Assembly: GCA_006384855.1 (NCBI GenBank)
Contig: VCJN01001639.1
Coordinates: 62,001-126,000 of the forward strand
DNA length: 64,000 nt
Source of the DNA: Tetraselmis striata
Lineage: Eukaryota; Chlorophyta; Chlorodendrophyceae; Chlorodendrales; Chlorodendraceae
Direction of reading: 5' to 3'
The notes below the pieces were generated by a model, which was given only the letters and a program-made list of their open reading frames with translations, was not told the origin of the DNA and did no database searches. The first letter of the stretch is position 1; each line of letters starts with the position of its first letter. Of this stretch, positions 47,987 through 58,150 are shown piece after piece. Both the position numbers and the translations under genes were made by a program.

Positions 47987-48565
47987 ATGATTACATTCAG
48001 CAACCAACTCAAATCGCCAAACGCTACGAGTAAGAGTCTTGTTTCACTAAGTACTGCCACGAGTACTTACACTGGTTTCGGCTTCATGTTACGATCCATC
48101 TCCACCTGCCGACCCACCGCGACCTGCTCTCGCACGCACGACGATACATTCGCGATTTCGCAGGTCCTATCGACCCTTGGTAACGATTCTGTACCCTTCA
48201 ACCTTTATCCGAAATTCTGTGTCGCCATGGCATCGCAACGGAGCGCCCGTCAAGCCGGTTACCCTCCCGGTGGTCCACCCGCCGAGCATCAAATTGTCGA
48301 GAAGAAGATGCTGGAAGCCCGCGTTGTGGCGCCAACCCAAAACATCTCTCACAAGCTCGCCGACGTTCATGACTTCCCGGCAGTCAAGGCTTTTCCGGAG
48401 AACTACGCGCGACACAGCAAGGCCCCACCGGAGACTACGCGCGTGACATCTGCGTCAAGCCGAGCGACCCCAAGATGGCTACATGTTATTGCGTCGACTT
48501 GCAGCGCAAGCTACAAGCTGCATTTGCTTTGCTGCATGAACCTTTCGCTGTGCCTTGTTGCATAA
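47987..48565 (+). CDS. Hypothetical ORF, possible transposon-derived
   Basis: The plus frame is open for 192 codons. The better-looking part starts at an ATG at 48225 (ASQRSARQAGYPPGGPPAEH, QIVEKKMLEARVVAPTQNIS, VHDFPAVKAFPENYARH). The last part covers a short tandem duplication (GAACCTTTCGCTGTGCCT, twice, at 48538-48583). No family recognised. It may be a truncated gag-like or other element protein. Confidence 0.3.
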   Translation: MITFSNQLKSPNATSKSLVSLSTATSTYTGFGFMLRSISTCRPTATCSRTHDDTFAISQVLSTLGNDSVPFNLYPKFCVAMASQRSARQAGYPPGGPPAEHQIVEKKMLEARVVAPTQNISHKLADVHDFPAVKAFPENYARHSKAPPETTRVTSASSRATPRWLHVIASTCSASYKLHLLCCMNLSLCLVA

Positions 48566-48583
48566 TGAACCTTTCGCTGTGCC

Positions 48584-49229
48584 TGAGTACTTGCAAGTGC
48601 AACGTATTTTGCAGGCGATTCCCAACACTGTGAGATTCAGATGTGACGTAAATGTGCCCTACTGGTGACGAACGACGACATACGGGGACGATACGGGACG
48701 GACGAGGGACGTGGATTTCATACCCAGTAGCGACGACTATCGCGCGCGACCTGTAAAGTACTATATGAATTTCTCGTTTCCATAATTTCATCAAATTGAT
48801 ATGCGCACGCGGGCTCGCGTGTCGCCCGCCGACGCGGAGCACCCGGGCTAAGTACAGGCGGATGTACGCACTCATTGCACATCGCCGCACATCGCTGACC
48901 GCACATCGCTGACCGCTGACCCCGCGGTGTGCCGCGATGTGCGGCACGACGGGCGGAGGTGTGGGCGGATGTAGGTGGTACGGTAGGTGGTAGGCGGTAG
49001 GTGGTGTTCGTAGGTGCGCGTTTTAATGCAGCCGCCCTAACTGCTGATGATTGTGTAACGCCCCAGCACGCGCATGAAGTACGGGGTCGCCTCACGGTCA
49101 CCGCCGCTCACCGTTGAATCAAGCGCGGACAGCCGCGCACTCGCATCTGTGTTGCCTGCCGGTGGTGGGTTACATCCACCCCAACTCTCAACCCCCCCCC
49201 CCCCCCGCCCCCCGCGCGCGGCAGCAGGC
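48584..49229. other. Spacer with inverted-repeat sequence
   Basis: No gene. 48634-48655 (CACTGTGAGATTCAGATGTG and 2 more bases) is the inverse of 62612-62634, next to the retroelement at the right end. A GCACATCGC / GCGATGTGC palindromic cluster lies at 48877-48945, and a GGTAGGTGG short repeat at 48970-49005. Confidence 0.6.
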
Positions 49230-51282
49230 ATGCCGGCAAAGGGATGGATAGCGAGTGTGTCGAAGGATGGCGTGTACACATGCAAGCACTGCCACGGTAT
49301 CGTGACGGGTAGTAGTGAAAGGACGGCGCGAGAGCGGCACTTCCGGAAATACCCGAACTGTAGCCACTCGTTGAAGCGTGCGGCTAAGTTGCGCCGCAAG
49401 GCCGCCTTATCACAAGCAGCAGCAGCAGGGGCGGCAGCAGCAGCAGCAGCAACAGCAGCAACAAGCGCGGCAGCAGGAGTAGCTGCAGCCGTCGGAAACG
49501 GCCCGCCGGCGCCGGTCTCGGACGACGGCGGCTCGAAGGTGGACGATGTGATGGGCGTGGGGGAGGACCCCGTTGGCGAAGACGGTATGGACATCGACGC
49601 GCCTGCGTGGCCGCCGGCGGGCGTCGAACCCGCGATGAGGGCGTGATATGGAAAGGCGATCCCGGCGACTTCTACATGAAGGTCATCGCCAAGAAGTTCC
49701 GGGGAGTATGGCACTACGGCGTGATAACCGGCCTCGTTACCGAGTGGGTGTTGGAGGACTACGGCGGGGCGACCCAGTGGCGCGCTGTTTTCGAGGACGG
49801 TGACATTGTGGACCTTCTGCGTTTAGAGGTGAGTGGGCCCGGCCTGCGTGCTGGTGGCACCACTCAACTGCGGTTGTATGGAATCACACGCACCCGCCCG
49901 GTCGGCGTGGCAGGTTGTGGAGGCTATGGCGGCTGCCCAGGAGCACCCCCCTGTGGATGCGGACGGGGAGGCTCGCTTGGTAACCGTCCATCAAGGCGAT
50001 GACTTGTCCAGTGAATCACGCACCTTGCCCGGCGTGCGTTCAACACAACCCGGCTGGCGGAGGCCAAGCACAACACTGGCTGCCATGGCGTGTGCCATGT
50101 GCATGTGGTCCTGGGCTATGTCAGCATGATCAACCTCTTCCCCCTCGCGCCGTTCCACCTGTTTTTTTTTGGCTTGGGAAGGGACTTCTGGAGGAAATTT
50201 GTCACCGTGCAGGGCCACATTGGATTCCGAGCTATGAAGCAGGAAGACCGGCGCCAGGCTTTAGTCCCGATACCCAGCAACTTTGAACGCGGGTTGCGCC
50301 CTTCGTTTGCAGTGTCCAAGAATCGAAAGGTAACCCCCCCCCCCCCCCCCCCCCCGGGCGTGGGCGTGGGCGTGGGCGTGGGCGTGACGGCATTCCCCTC
50401 CATGACTGCAGGGTCAGGCAAGGTGACGGTGCAGTCCGGCTGGGTCATGGAGGACTGCTTGCACCACATGGAAACGTTTTCCATTCTTAACGCCGGTCCG
50501 CTGCTCGAGGAGGCCCGGGTGAAGGCGATCATGACCGAGAAGGAGCTTCGCGTCCCCAGGCGGTGCTTGGGCACATGTACAAGCGCATGCAAGGAGCTGC
50601 GTGGTTCGTCACGCGGTGGGGGTTGCAGAATGTGGTGACGGACAAGGACGGCCCCGAGCGCAAGGCGCAGGTGGACGCGCTCACTAGGGAGGGGAGGACT
50701 CGATACCCCGCGCGGCGCCAAGGCGCGGCGGCCGGGGCAGCGCGGCGCCAAGGCGCGGCGGCCGGGGCAGCGCGGCGCCAAGGCGCGGCGGCCGGGGCAG
50801 CGCGGCGCCAAGGCGCGGCGGCCGGGGCAGCGCGGCGCCAAGGCGCGGCGGCCGGGGCAGCGCGGCGCCAAGGCGCGGCGGCCGGGGCAGCGCGGCGCCA
50901 AGGCGCGGCGGCCGGGGCAGCGCGGCGCCAAGGCGCGGCGGCCGGGGCAGCGCGGCGCCAAGGCGCGGCGGCCGGGGCAGCGCGGCGCCAAGGCGCGGCG
51001 GCCGGGGCAGCGCGGCGCCAAGGCGCGGCGGCCGGGGCAGCGCGGCGCCAAGACAGCGCATACAGCGGAATCGGCGGAAAGGGATGCATTACAAGCTGTG
51101 GACGGCAGCCGCTGAAAACTATGCGGTCATGCCGCAACAACCCCAGCACTGGCTTCTGGATACCTCTGATCTGGCTGACGGCGGCGGGCTGCGGGATGCA
51201 GGGCCGCATGACTGAGGTGGCGGTGCTGGTGAGCCCGCAGAGTCTGCATGCGGCGGAGGCGGCGCAGCCGCATAGGCACTAG
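49230..51282 (+). CDS. Transposase-like gene with zinc finger, Tudor-like segment and coding minisatellite
   Basis: The ATG at 49230 opens a frame with a single CxxC...H...C finger (YTCKHCHGIVTG, ERHFRKYPNCSHS), a spacing like BED-type fingers of transposases, followed by poly-Ala. That frame stops at 49646. In an overlapping frame 49640-49830 reads KVIAKKFRGVWHYGVITGLV and WRAVFEDGDIVDLLRLE, the Tudor-like pattern common in algal proteins; a donor follows at 49831. Later exons read VVEAMAAAQEHPPVDADG (49916-49998), HLARRAFNTTRLAEAKHNTG to LFPLAPFHLFFFGLGRDFW (about 50020-50329, donor GTAAC) and SGWVMEDCLHHMETFSILNA (from 50412). The HLFFFGLGRDFW block resembles the conserved H-lfLGl-k-fW stretch of Plavaka/CACTA-type transposases. 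The end encodes RRQGAAAGAA repeats. One frame change (near 49640) is unexplained, so the copy may be broken. Family call tentative. Confidence 0.5.
50708..51052 (+). repeat. 30-bp minisatellite, about 11.5 near-identical copies
   Basis: The unit GCGCGGCGCCAAGGCGCGGC plus 10 bases repeats without visible change from about 50709 to 51050. In the gene's frame each unit encodes RRQGAAAGAA. Since 30 is a multiple of three, copy-number change keeps the frame. Confidence 0.98.
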
Positions 51283-51496
51283 ACAGTGCTCTGAAGCGAG
51301 CCCCAATTGTCTGCCCAGCGCCTGCCCCAATGTAACGCACCAGCTTGGCAGCAATTGGCAGCTCTTTTGCCCCCCCCCCCCTCCACCCCACAGACACACT
51401 ACCAATACCAGTTTCTCATCCCGGCGGGCAGTTGATGCGTATACCCAGGCTTGTGCGTACGCGGTGCGGGGGGGGGGGGGGGGGGAATGGGACAAG
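51283..51496. other. Spacer
   Basis: No gene; C run at 51370-51380 and G run at 51469-51485. Confidence 0.6.
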
Positions 51497-51783
51497 ATTA
51501 TAGCGTAAACGGTAGAGGCCACTATACTTCACTTATGACTCACTGAAAATGGGACAATTTACTAGCTTTAAACCCTGTGCAGGTTTTTAGGGTTCGCGTG
51601 TACTGGCACAAAGTACATGATCACTTGGTGGCGGCGGAACGAGGCAGAGGCGGCGGGTCGAGGCAGGTTCTCCGAAGGTAGGTAGGTAGGTAGGTTGCCG
51701 CGAAGTCGAGGCAGTTCTCCGCCTCCCACACCTGTCTAACAGTTCTCGCTGAAACAAGTAGGAAGTAGGGCTGCGGGGTCAGT

Positions 51784-52280
51784 ATGGGTTCCCCCTTGCG
51801 GGCTATACACGAACTTCGCGCTGCACTTGGGGAGGTGCGGGAACTCATTCAAGATCATGAGGGAATGTTGAGTAGGGAAGTTCTCGAGATGGCAACAAGT
51901 TGTATCGGGTCTGCCGTCGGGTATGCCCGTCTCCTCGCGTGGGGCAGCCTTGCGTGATGTTGCGACCTTGGAAGAGTCGTTAAGGGGGGGTGGCCAGCGC
52001 CCCCTTGCGTCTTTGGCCGAAGTAGTGGCGACCGTCTGAAGAGGGTGCCGCAGGCAGCCCCGGTGTGCAAGGCAGCGCTAAGCGTTCCGACACGGCAGTT
52101 GCAGGGGCCACACGGCCCACCCTGGCTGGGGCTGAGGTACGACCACACCATATCGGTCACTGGCTTCCTGCCGAAGACGGCCACACTGAATATGCCGACT
52201 ACAAAGCGGTCAAGTCGGTAATCTCATGCCTCTCTACTAATTGGCGGTTCTTGTATGCCTCGGCGGCTACAAAGGTATGC
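51784..52280 (+). CDS. Hypothetical small gene (two exons likely)
   Basis: An ATG at 51784 encodes 57 aa ending in TGA at 51955-51957 (LRAIHELRAALGEVRELIQD, SREVLEMATSCIGSAVGYA), strongly helical. A second stretch at about 52120-52273 reads AEDGHTEYADYKAVKSVISC and LSTNWRFLYASAATK, followed by a donor-like GTATGC. If spliced they form one small protein. Not recognised. Confidence 0.35.
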
Positions 52281-52319
52281 TGCCCCTCCTCAAATAATGT
52301 CCGCGTGCAGGTAGCAGTC

Positions 52320-54195
52320 ACCTGCGGTTGAACCAACGGATACATTGCAGCAAGGCCGCCCACCTTGCGACTGGCGTCGCTTCTTTTGAGGCCGGTCGCG
52401 ACTATGCGGCAGCAAGGCGAGGGGGTACTTCGCTCGTGCAGCTAGCAGTCGGGGGGATATGGGTAGGTTGAACGCGCGATGGCGACATAAGTAGCAAGCC
52501 ATAAAAATGCAAAGGTGGACAACAACATTATGTCGCAGCAAGGCCGACCACCTTGGCGACGTGTGTCGCTTCTTTTGAGGGCGGCTGCGACTCGTTGGCG
52601 GCGGGCGAGGAGATGCGTCGCTTGTGCCAGCTTTTGCACTCGGGGGCTGTGGGTCGAATATGCGATGGCGACACTATCATTAGCAAGCCGAAAACTGAAA
52701 CAGCCCAGCATAGCCTTACCTCGCAGAAAGGCCGCCCACCTTGGCGACTCACGGCGCCTCTTGCAAGCCGGCTGCGACTCGTCGGTAGCAAGGCGAGGTG
52801 GTGCGTCGCTCGTGCCAGCTTTTGCACTCGGGGGCTGTCGGACGAACGTGCGATGGCGACATAATTAGCAAGTCGGAAACTAACTAAAACAACCTAGCAT
52901 AGCCTTACAGCATCGCAGTAAGGTCACCCACCTTGGCGACTCCCGGCGCCTCTTGCGAGCCGGCGGCGACTCGTCGGCAGCAAGGCGAGGGGGTGCGTCG
53001 CTCGGGGGCTGTGGGTGGAACGTGCGATGGCGACAAAATTAGCAAGCCGGAAACTACAGGAGCCTATATCCCATAGCCTCACATCACAGCAAGGCCGTCC
53101 ACCTTGGCGACTGGCGTCGCTTCATTTGAGGCCGGCTGCGACTCGTCGGCAGCAAGGCGAGGGGGTACGTCGCTCGGGGGCTGTGGGTCGAATGTGCGAT
53201 GGCGACATAAGTAGCAAGCCATAAAAATGCAAAGGTGGACAACAACATTATGTCGCAGCAAGGCCGACCACCTTGGCGACTGGCGTCGCTTCTTTTGAGG
53301 GCGGCTGCGACTCGTTGGCGGGGGCGAGGAGGTGCGTCGCTTGTGCAAGCTTTTGCACTCGGGGCTGTGGGTCGAATGTGCGATGGCGAAATTATCATTA
53401 CCAAGCCGAAAACTGAAACAGCCCAGCATAGCCTTACCTCGCAGAAAGGCCGCCCACCTTGGCGACTCGCGGCGCCTCTTGCAAGCCGGCTGCGACTCGT
53501 CGGTAGCAAGGCGAGGTGGTGCGTTGCTCGTGCCAGCTTTTGCACTTGGGGGCTGTCGGACGAACGTGCGATGGCGACATAATTAGCAAGTCGGAAACTA
53601 ACGAAACAACCTAGCATAGCCTTACAACATCGCAGTAAGGTCACCCACCTTGGCGACTCCCGGCGCCTCTTGCGAGCCGGCTGCGACTCGTCGGCAGCAA
53701 GGCGAGGGGGTGCGTCGCTCGGGGGCTGTGGGTGGAACGTGCGATGGCGGCATAATAATTAGCAAGCCGGAAACTACATGAGCCCATAACCCATAGCCTT
53801 ACATCACAGCAAGGCCGTCCACCTTGGCGACTTGCGTCGCTTCATTTGAGGCCGGCTGCGACTCGTCGGCAGCAAGGCAAGGGGGTGCGTCGCTCGTGCC
53901 AGCTTTTGCAATTGGGGGCTGTTGCGTCGAACGTGCGATGGCGACATAATTAGCAAGCCGAAAACAACAGAAGCCCAGGATAACCTTACATCGCAGCACG
54001 GCCGCCCACCTTGGCGACTGGCGTTGCTTCTATTAAGGCCGGCTGCAACTCGTCGGCAGCGTGGGCAGGGAGTGCGTTGCTCGTGCTAGTTTTTGGAGTC
54101 GGGGGCTGTCAGTCGAACGTGTAATGGCGACATAATTAGCAAGCCGTATAAAAATGCAAAGGTGCACCACAACATTATATCGCAGCACGGCCAAC
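52320..54195. repeat. Satellite array 1, monomer about 183 bp, 720-bp higher-order unit
   Basis: Monomers of 172-193 bp share GCAAGGCCGCCCACCTTGGC, GGCTGCGACTCGTCGGC, GCGTCGCTCGTGCCAG and CGAACGTGCGATGGCGACAT. The GCGATGGCGAC anchor lies at 52476, 52662, 52850, 53024, 53196, 53380, 53568, 53741, 53934 and 54122 (in variant form at the last). Monomers four apart are nearly identical (for example 52476 and 53196, distance 720; 52662 and 53380; 52850 and 53568; 53024 and 53741), so the array has a four-monomer higher-order repeat present twice. Confidence 0.95.
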
Positions 54196-54538
54196 CCCCC
54201 CCCCCTCTCCACCCTGCCCTCCATCCCGCCTTTCCCGCATCTCTTACAATGGGCATGGTGGTTGTCGCGCCTTTACCAGCCTCCGAGCCGCTGGCATCCG
54301 GCACGCCCTCACCACCGCCTAATGCTAGCGCCAGTCCAGAGAGTGTGGCTGCCGACGCGCCGGCTCCCTGCCCGCCGCTCTCCCCCGCGTGGCTATCGCT
54401 ATGCGTAGGCAAGCCCTCGGCCGCATCGCCAGCGGCAGCCGCCAAACTCGGCGACATGTCTGCCGCTGGCGGGCCCTGCCCCTGACCCGCCACTGACTGC
54501 GTATCGGCCCAGCTAGGTCCAACGGCCAGGGCCGCCAC
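54086..54538 (-). CDS. Pro/Ala-rich ORF, copy 1
   Basis: A minus-strand frame (RVAALAVGPSWADTQSVAGQ, SGGQGAGASAATLSGLALAL) that recurs at 56717-57040 with most residues kept, including indels of whole codons. The plus strand is also open in both copies. It lies at the end of satellite array 1. It could be an exon of a minus-strand gene spread through the element. No domain recognised; gag-like or disordered protein possible. Confidence 0.3.
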   Translation of the reverse strand: MAALAVGPSWADTQSVAGQGQGPPAADMSPSLAAAAGDAAEGLPTHSDSHAGESGGQGAGASAATLSGLALALGGGEGVPDASGSEAGKGATTTMPIVRDAGKAGWRAGWRGGGGWPCCDIMLWCTFAFLYGLLIMSPLHVRLTAPDSKN

Positions 54539-54559
54539 GCGACGAGAGCGTTTGGCATG

Positions 54560-54975
54560 CGGGTTAGGAGCAGCGCCGCGAGGGGGTTCGTCGCTCGGGC
54601 CAGCTTTTGCGCTTGGGGTCTGCGGGGGCCAACGTGCGATGGCGACTCAATTAGCATGCCGTAAAAGTAACAAGTGCGCAACGGCAACAAAGGTGCAGCG
54701 GGTCCAACCCACCTTGGCGACATGAGGCGCCCGTGTCGAGGCCGGCTGCGACTCGGGAGCAGCGCTTCGAGGGGGTGCGTCGCTCGGGCAAGCCTATGCC
54801 CTCGGGGTATGCGGGGCCAACGTGCGATTTCGACTCTATTAGCGAGCCGTAAAAGTAATAGGTGCGCAATGGCAACACGTGCAGCGGGGCCAATCCACCT
54901 TGACGACTCGCGTCGCCCTTGTCGAGGCCGGTTGCGGCTCGGCAGCAGGCACGCGAGGGGGTGCGTCAACACGAC
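54560..54975. repeat. Diverged satellite monomers
   Basis: About two and a half monomers of the same family (GCGATGGCGAC-like anchors at 54637 and 54819), with shared changes such as GTAAAAGTAA not seen in array 1, so they form a separate subfamily. Confidence 0.85.
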
Positions 54976-55010
54976 TGCCATACAACACGACTGCCACTCC
55001 GAGTACCAGG

Positions 55011-55590
55011 TCACCCAGGCGCGCATTGTCGCGTATACCAACAGTAGGCGAGGATTGCTGCCCCAACCTTGTCGCTTCTTGCAAGCCGTCCACAGAGTTT
55101 GTTGTCGACTGACGTGCGTTTCTGCGGGCGACAATGGGGTTTCCTGCGACTGCGACGAGTCCAGAAGGTGCCGGCAATGCAGCCACCTTTATCTATGGCG
55201 GGCACTTTTGCATACATCACCAGGGTCTCAGGCTCCGCTGCGCCCGGCACCACTTCAGCGGTGCCCACCCCATAGTAGAGCTGGCGATCCTGCGCTCCGC
55301 CCTCTCCCTCACGTCCTGGGGAACGATGGACCAGGACCGCGGCGGCTTGATTACAGCGGATGGGGCGGACTTGTGCGGTGCTCCGGGGGAGGTGGGTGAA
55401 GAGGAAGTGACAAGAGTGGCAATAATCGGCGGCGGGATCGCTCCTCACGGCCGCGCTTGGAGCCAGCACCACCCTGCCCGCGTTTGCCCTTGCCTTTTCC
55501 CCTTTTTTGCTCCTCCCGGCCTGCATAGGCGTCACCAAAGGATTGCCGCAACTGTGAGCAAACTGTGAGGGTCGTTCGGGCCTTTTGCAG
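55011..55590 (-). CDS. Exon fragments of an unrecognised minus-strand gene
   Basis: Minus strand: about 55560-55440 reads FGDAYAGREEQKRGKGKGKR, a basic linker; about 55330-55110 reads QLYYGVGTAEVVPGAAEPET and LVMYAKVPAIDKGGCIAGTF. Composition is protein-like. The plus strand is also partly open here (GHFCIHHQGLRLRCARHHF), so the strand is not certain. It may belong with the Pro/Ala-rich ORF at 56717-57235. Confidence 0.3.
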
Positions 55591-56690
55591 CGGGGGCAGC
55601 GGGTGCGTCGCTCGTGCCAGATTTTGCATTTGGGAGGTATGGGTCGAATGTGCGATGGCGTCTACATAATCAGCAAGTCGAAAACTAAAAAAACCCAACA
55701 TAGCCTTACATCATCGCAGCAAGGCCGCCCATCTTGCGACTGGCGTCGCTTCTTTTGAGGCCGGTTGCGACTCGCCGACAGCAAGGCGAGGGGGTGCGTC
55801 GCTCGTGCAGCTAGCAGTCGGGGGGGGGGGGGGGGGGGTCGAACGCGCGATGGCGACATATTTAGCAAGCCATAAGAATGCAAAGGTGGATAACATCATT
55901 ATGTCGCAGCAAGGCCGCCCGCCTTAGCGACGTGCGTCGCCTCGGTTGAAGCCGGCTGCGACTCGTCAGCATCGGGCGAGGGGATGCGTCGCTCGTGCAA
56001 GGTTTGGGACTTGGGGGCTATCGGTGGAACGTGCGATGGCGGCATAATAATTAGCAAGCCCGAAACTGCAAAAGCTTAGCTTAACCTTACATCGCAGCAA
56101 AGCCGCCCACCCTTGCGACTGGTGGCGCATGCGAGCCGGCGGCGACTCGTCGGCAGCAAGGCGAAGGGGGTGCGTCGCTTGTGCCACGTTTTGCACTCGG
56201 GGGCTGTGGGTGGAACGTGCGATGGCGACATAATTAGCCAGTCGAAAACTAAAACAGCCTAGCATAGCCTCACATCGAAGCAAGGCCGCCCACCGTGGCG
56301 ACTGGCGTCGCTTCATTTGAGGCCGGCTGCGACTCGTCGGCAGCAAGGCAAGGGGGTGCGTCGCTCGTGCTTTGCAATCGGGGGCTGTGGGTCGAACGCG
56401 CGATGGCGACATAATTAGCAAGCCGAAAACAACAGAAGCCCAGGATAACCTTACATCGCAGCACGGCCGCCCACCTTGGCGACTGGCGTTGCTTATATTA
56501 AGGCCGGCTGCAACTCGTCGGCAGCGGGGGCAGGGAGTGCGTTGCTCGTGCTAGTTTTTGGAGTCGGGGGCTGTCAGTCGAACGTGTAATGGCGACATAA
56601 TTAGCAAGCCGTATAAAAATGCAAAGGTGCACCACACTACCACAGCATTACATCACAGCACGGCCACAACCTCCTCCCCCCCCCCCCCCC
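55590..56690. repeat. Satellite array 2
   Basis: Six monomers of the array 1 family, with GCGATGGCGNC anchors at about 55650, 55847, 56033, 56219, 56401 and, in variant form, 56587. The segment from about 56400 to 57040 duplicates 53934-54560 (offset about 2466 bp), including the switch from satellite to the Pro/Ala-rich ORF. Confidence 0.93.
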
Positions 56691-56716
56691 CCCCCGCCCC
56701 CCGCCCTCCATCCCGC

Positions 56717-57235
56717 CTATTCCACAGCTCTTACCGTGAGCATGGTGGTTGTCGCGCCTTTACCAGCCTCCGAGCCGCTGGCATCCGGCACGCCCCCACC
56801 CCCGCCTAATGCGAGCGCAAGTCCACAGGGTGTGGCTGCCGACGCGCCGGCTCCCTGCCCGCCGCTCTCCCCAGCCTGGCTATCGCTATGCGTAGGCCAG
56901 CCCTCGCCCGCATCGCCAGCGACAGCCAAGCTCGGCGACATGTCTGCCGCTGGCGGGCCCTGCCCTTGACCCGCCACTGACTGCGTATCGGCCCGGCTAG
57001 GTCCAACGGCAAGGGCCGCCACGCGACGAGAGCGTTGGGTGGGGGCACGTCGAGCAGACGCAGCCCTTGGTCGAGCGGGTCGGGCGGACCGGCTGGCAGA
57101 CTCTCGAGAGGGTGGCCGCGTGCGGGGGGGAAGCGGGGGGGGGGGGGGGTGGGGGGGGGGGGGGTTGCTAGGCACCTCCATCGCGATGGGACCTACCCCA
57201 GCCTGCATGGCAGTAACCGATAGCGTGAGCTGCAA
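56717..57235 (-). CDS. Pro/Ala-rich ORF, copy 2 (longer)
   Basis: 172-codon minus-strand frame starting at an ATG at 57235 (QLTLSVTAMQAGVGPIAMEV), then a Pro run, a basic Ser/Arg stretch (RESASRSARPARPRAASARR) and the block shared with 54086-54538. If real, it is the 5' exon of a minus-strand gene. No family recognised. Confidence 0.35.
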   Translation of the reverse strand: MQLTLSVTAMQAGVGPIAMEVPSNPPPPHPPPPPLPPRTRPPSRESASRSARPARPRAASARRAPTQRSRRVAALAVGPSRADTQSVAGQGQGPPAADMSPSLAVAGDAGEGWPTHSDSQAGESGGQGAGASAATPCGLALALGGGGGVPDASGSEAGKGATTTMLTVRAVE

Positions 57236-57581
57236 GTCTCTATAGCTGCCTACTCACCAGCCGTGCAGACCTACGCCGAAGGTAGGCGGAGTCCATTCAT
57301 GTCACGGATCCGGGCGTTCGCGCCTTTTGGTGTAAGTTAAGACCCTGCATGCCTGTGTCGCGTGGGATCCTTTCCTATGAATAGTCGCAAACTGTCTGCC
57401 ACGGCCCGGTTTGGGTTCTGGGCAGCCCTGGCGGTGGTGGAAAGGTATACTAGTAGCGACTAGTAGTACTGCGCAGCCCCCCCTCCACTCGAGTGGGCGG
57501 GATAAGGGATGGCGGCGGCGACGGCGAGTACAGTACTTTGCGCTGTATATGTATGTCTGTAGTACATTGTTTGGCGCGTGA

Positions 57582-57651
57582 GCTAGTAAATTGTCCCATT
57601 TTCAGTGAGTCAAAAGTGAAGTATAGTGGCCTCTACCGTTTACGCTATAAT
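57582..57651 (-). repeat. Right 70-bp inverted repeat
   Basis: Inverse of 51497-51566 with one mismatch. The core includes GCTAGTAAATTGTCCCATTT and CTCTACCGTTTACGCTATAA. Confidence 0.95.
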
Positions 57652-57850
57652 ATTGCGCTTTTCTCGGGGGGGGGGGGGGAGGGGAATCACTATAGCTAAG
57701 CTAGTGATGTGAGATATGAGTGCAGCAACAGATATTGTGCAAGATATAATACGATGGCATGCAAGCGGGTCCCCGCTCTTCCACAATCATTGGCCCTGCT
57801 CCCTCTTGCCCCGCCCCCGGTGCCCTTTAGCTGCTCTCAGCATCCCGAGT

Positions 57851-58150
57851 GGGATGGGCGGGGCAGCGGTTGCTACCGAGTGAGGCGTAGCATCGTTTGC
57901 AGTAGCAACGCAGCCTTTCCGGTGTGACGCCGCCTGGATGTAACCCAGCAGTACGCGCAAAGTGCAAGTGCAAGCTGCTGATGGCGGGGATCCCGCGCGG
58001 GGGGGGGGGGGGGGGCAGCGGTGGGATAGGCGCGGCAGCGGTTGCTACAGAGTGAGGCGTCGCATTGTTTGCAGTAGCAACGCAGCCTTTCCGGTTGCAT
58101 AGTGTGACGCAGCCTGGATGTAACCCAGCAGTACGCGCAAAGTGCAAGTG
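57851..58150. repeat. Tandem duplication, about 168-bp period, two copies
   Basis: 57851-57972 and 58019-58150 share GGCAGCGGTTGCTAC-GAGTG, CAGTAGCAACGCAGCCTTTC and GGATGTAACCCAGCAGTACG. Copy 2 has 8 extra bases after CCGGTT. A G run (57999-58014) separates them. Confidence 0.9.

Larger units (their letters stand above)
51497..57651. mobile_element. TIR-bounded segment, 6.15 kb, filled with satellite DNA
   Basis: 51497-51566 and 57582-57651 are 70-bp inverted repeats with a single mismatch. Each is bordered on the outside by G-rich runs (51469-51485; 57667-57679). Inside lie a short plus-strand gene (51784-52280), two satellite arrays, two copies of a Pro/Ala-rich ORF and fragments of a minus-strand gene at 55.0-55.6 kb. 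No transposase was recognised. It may be a non-autonomous giant element or a rearranged block between two inverted copies of an unrelated repeat. Confidence 0.6.

Noticed and set aside
50116-51051. 311-codon minus-strand open frame with APRCPGRRAL repeats
   Set aside because: Antisense reading of the 30-bp minisatellite and of plus-strand coding exons.
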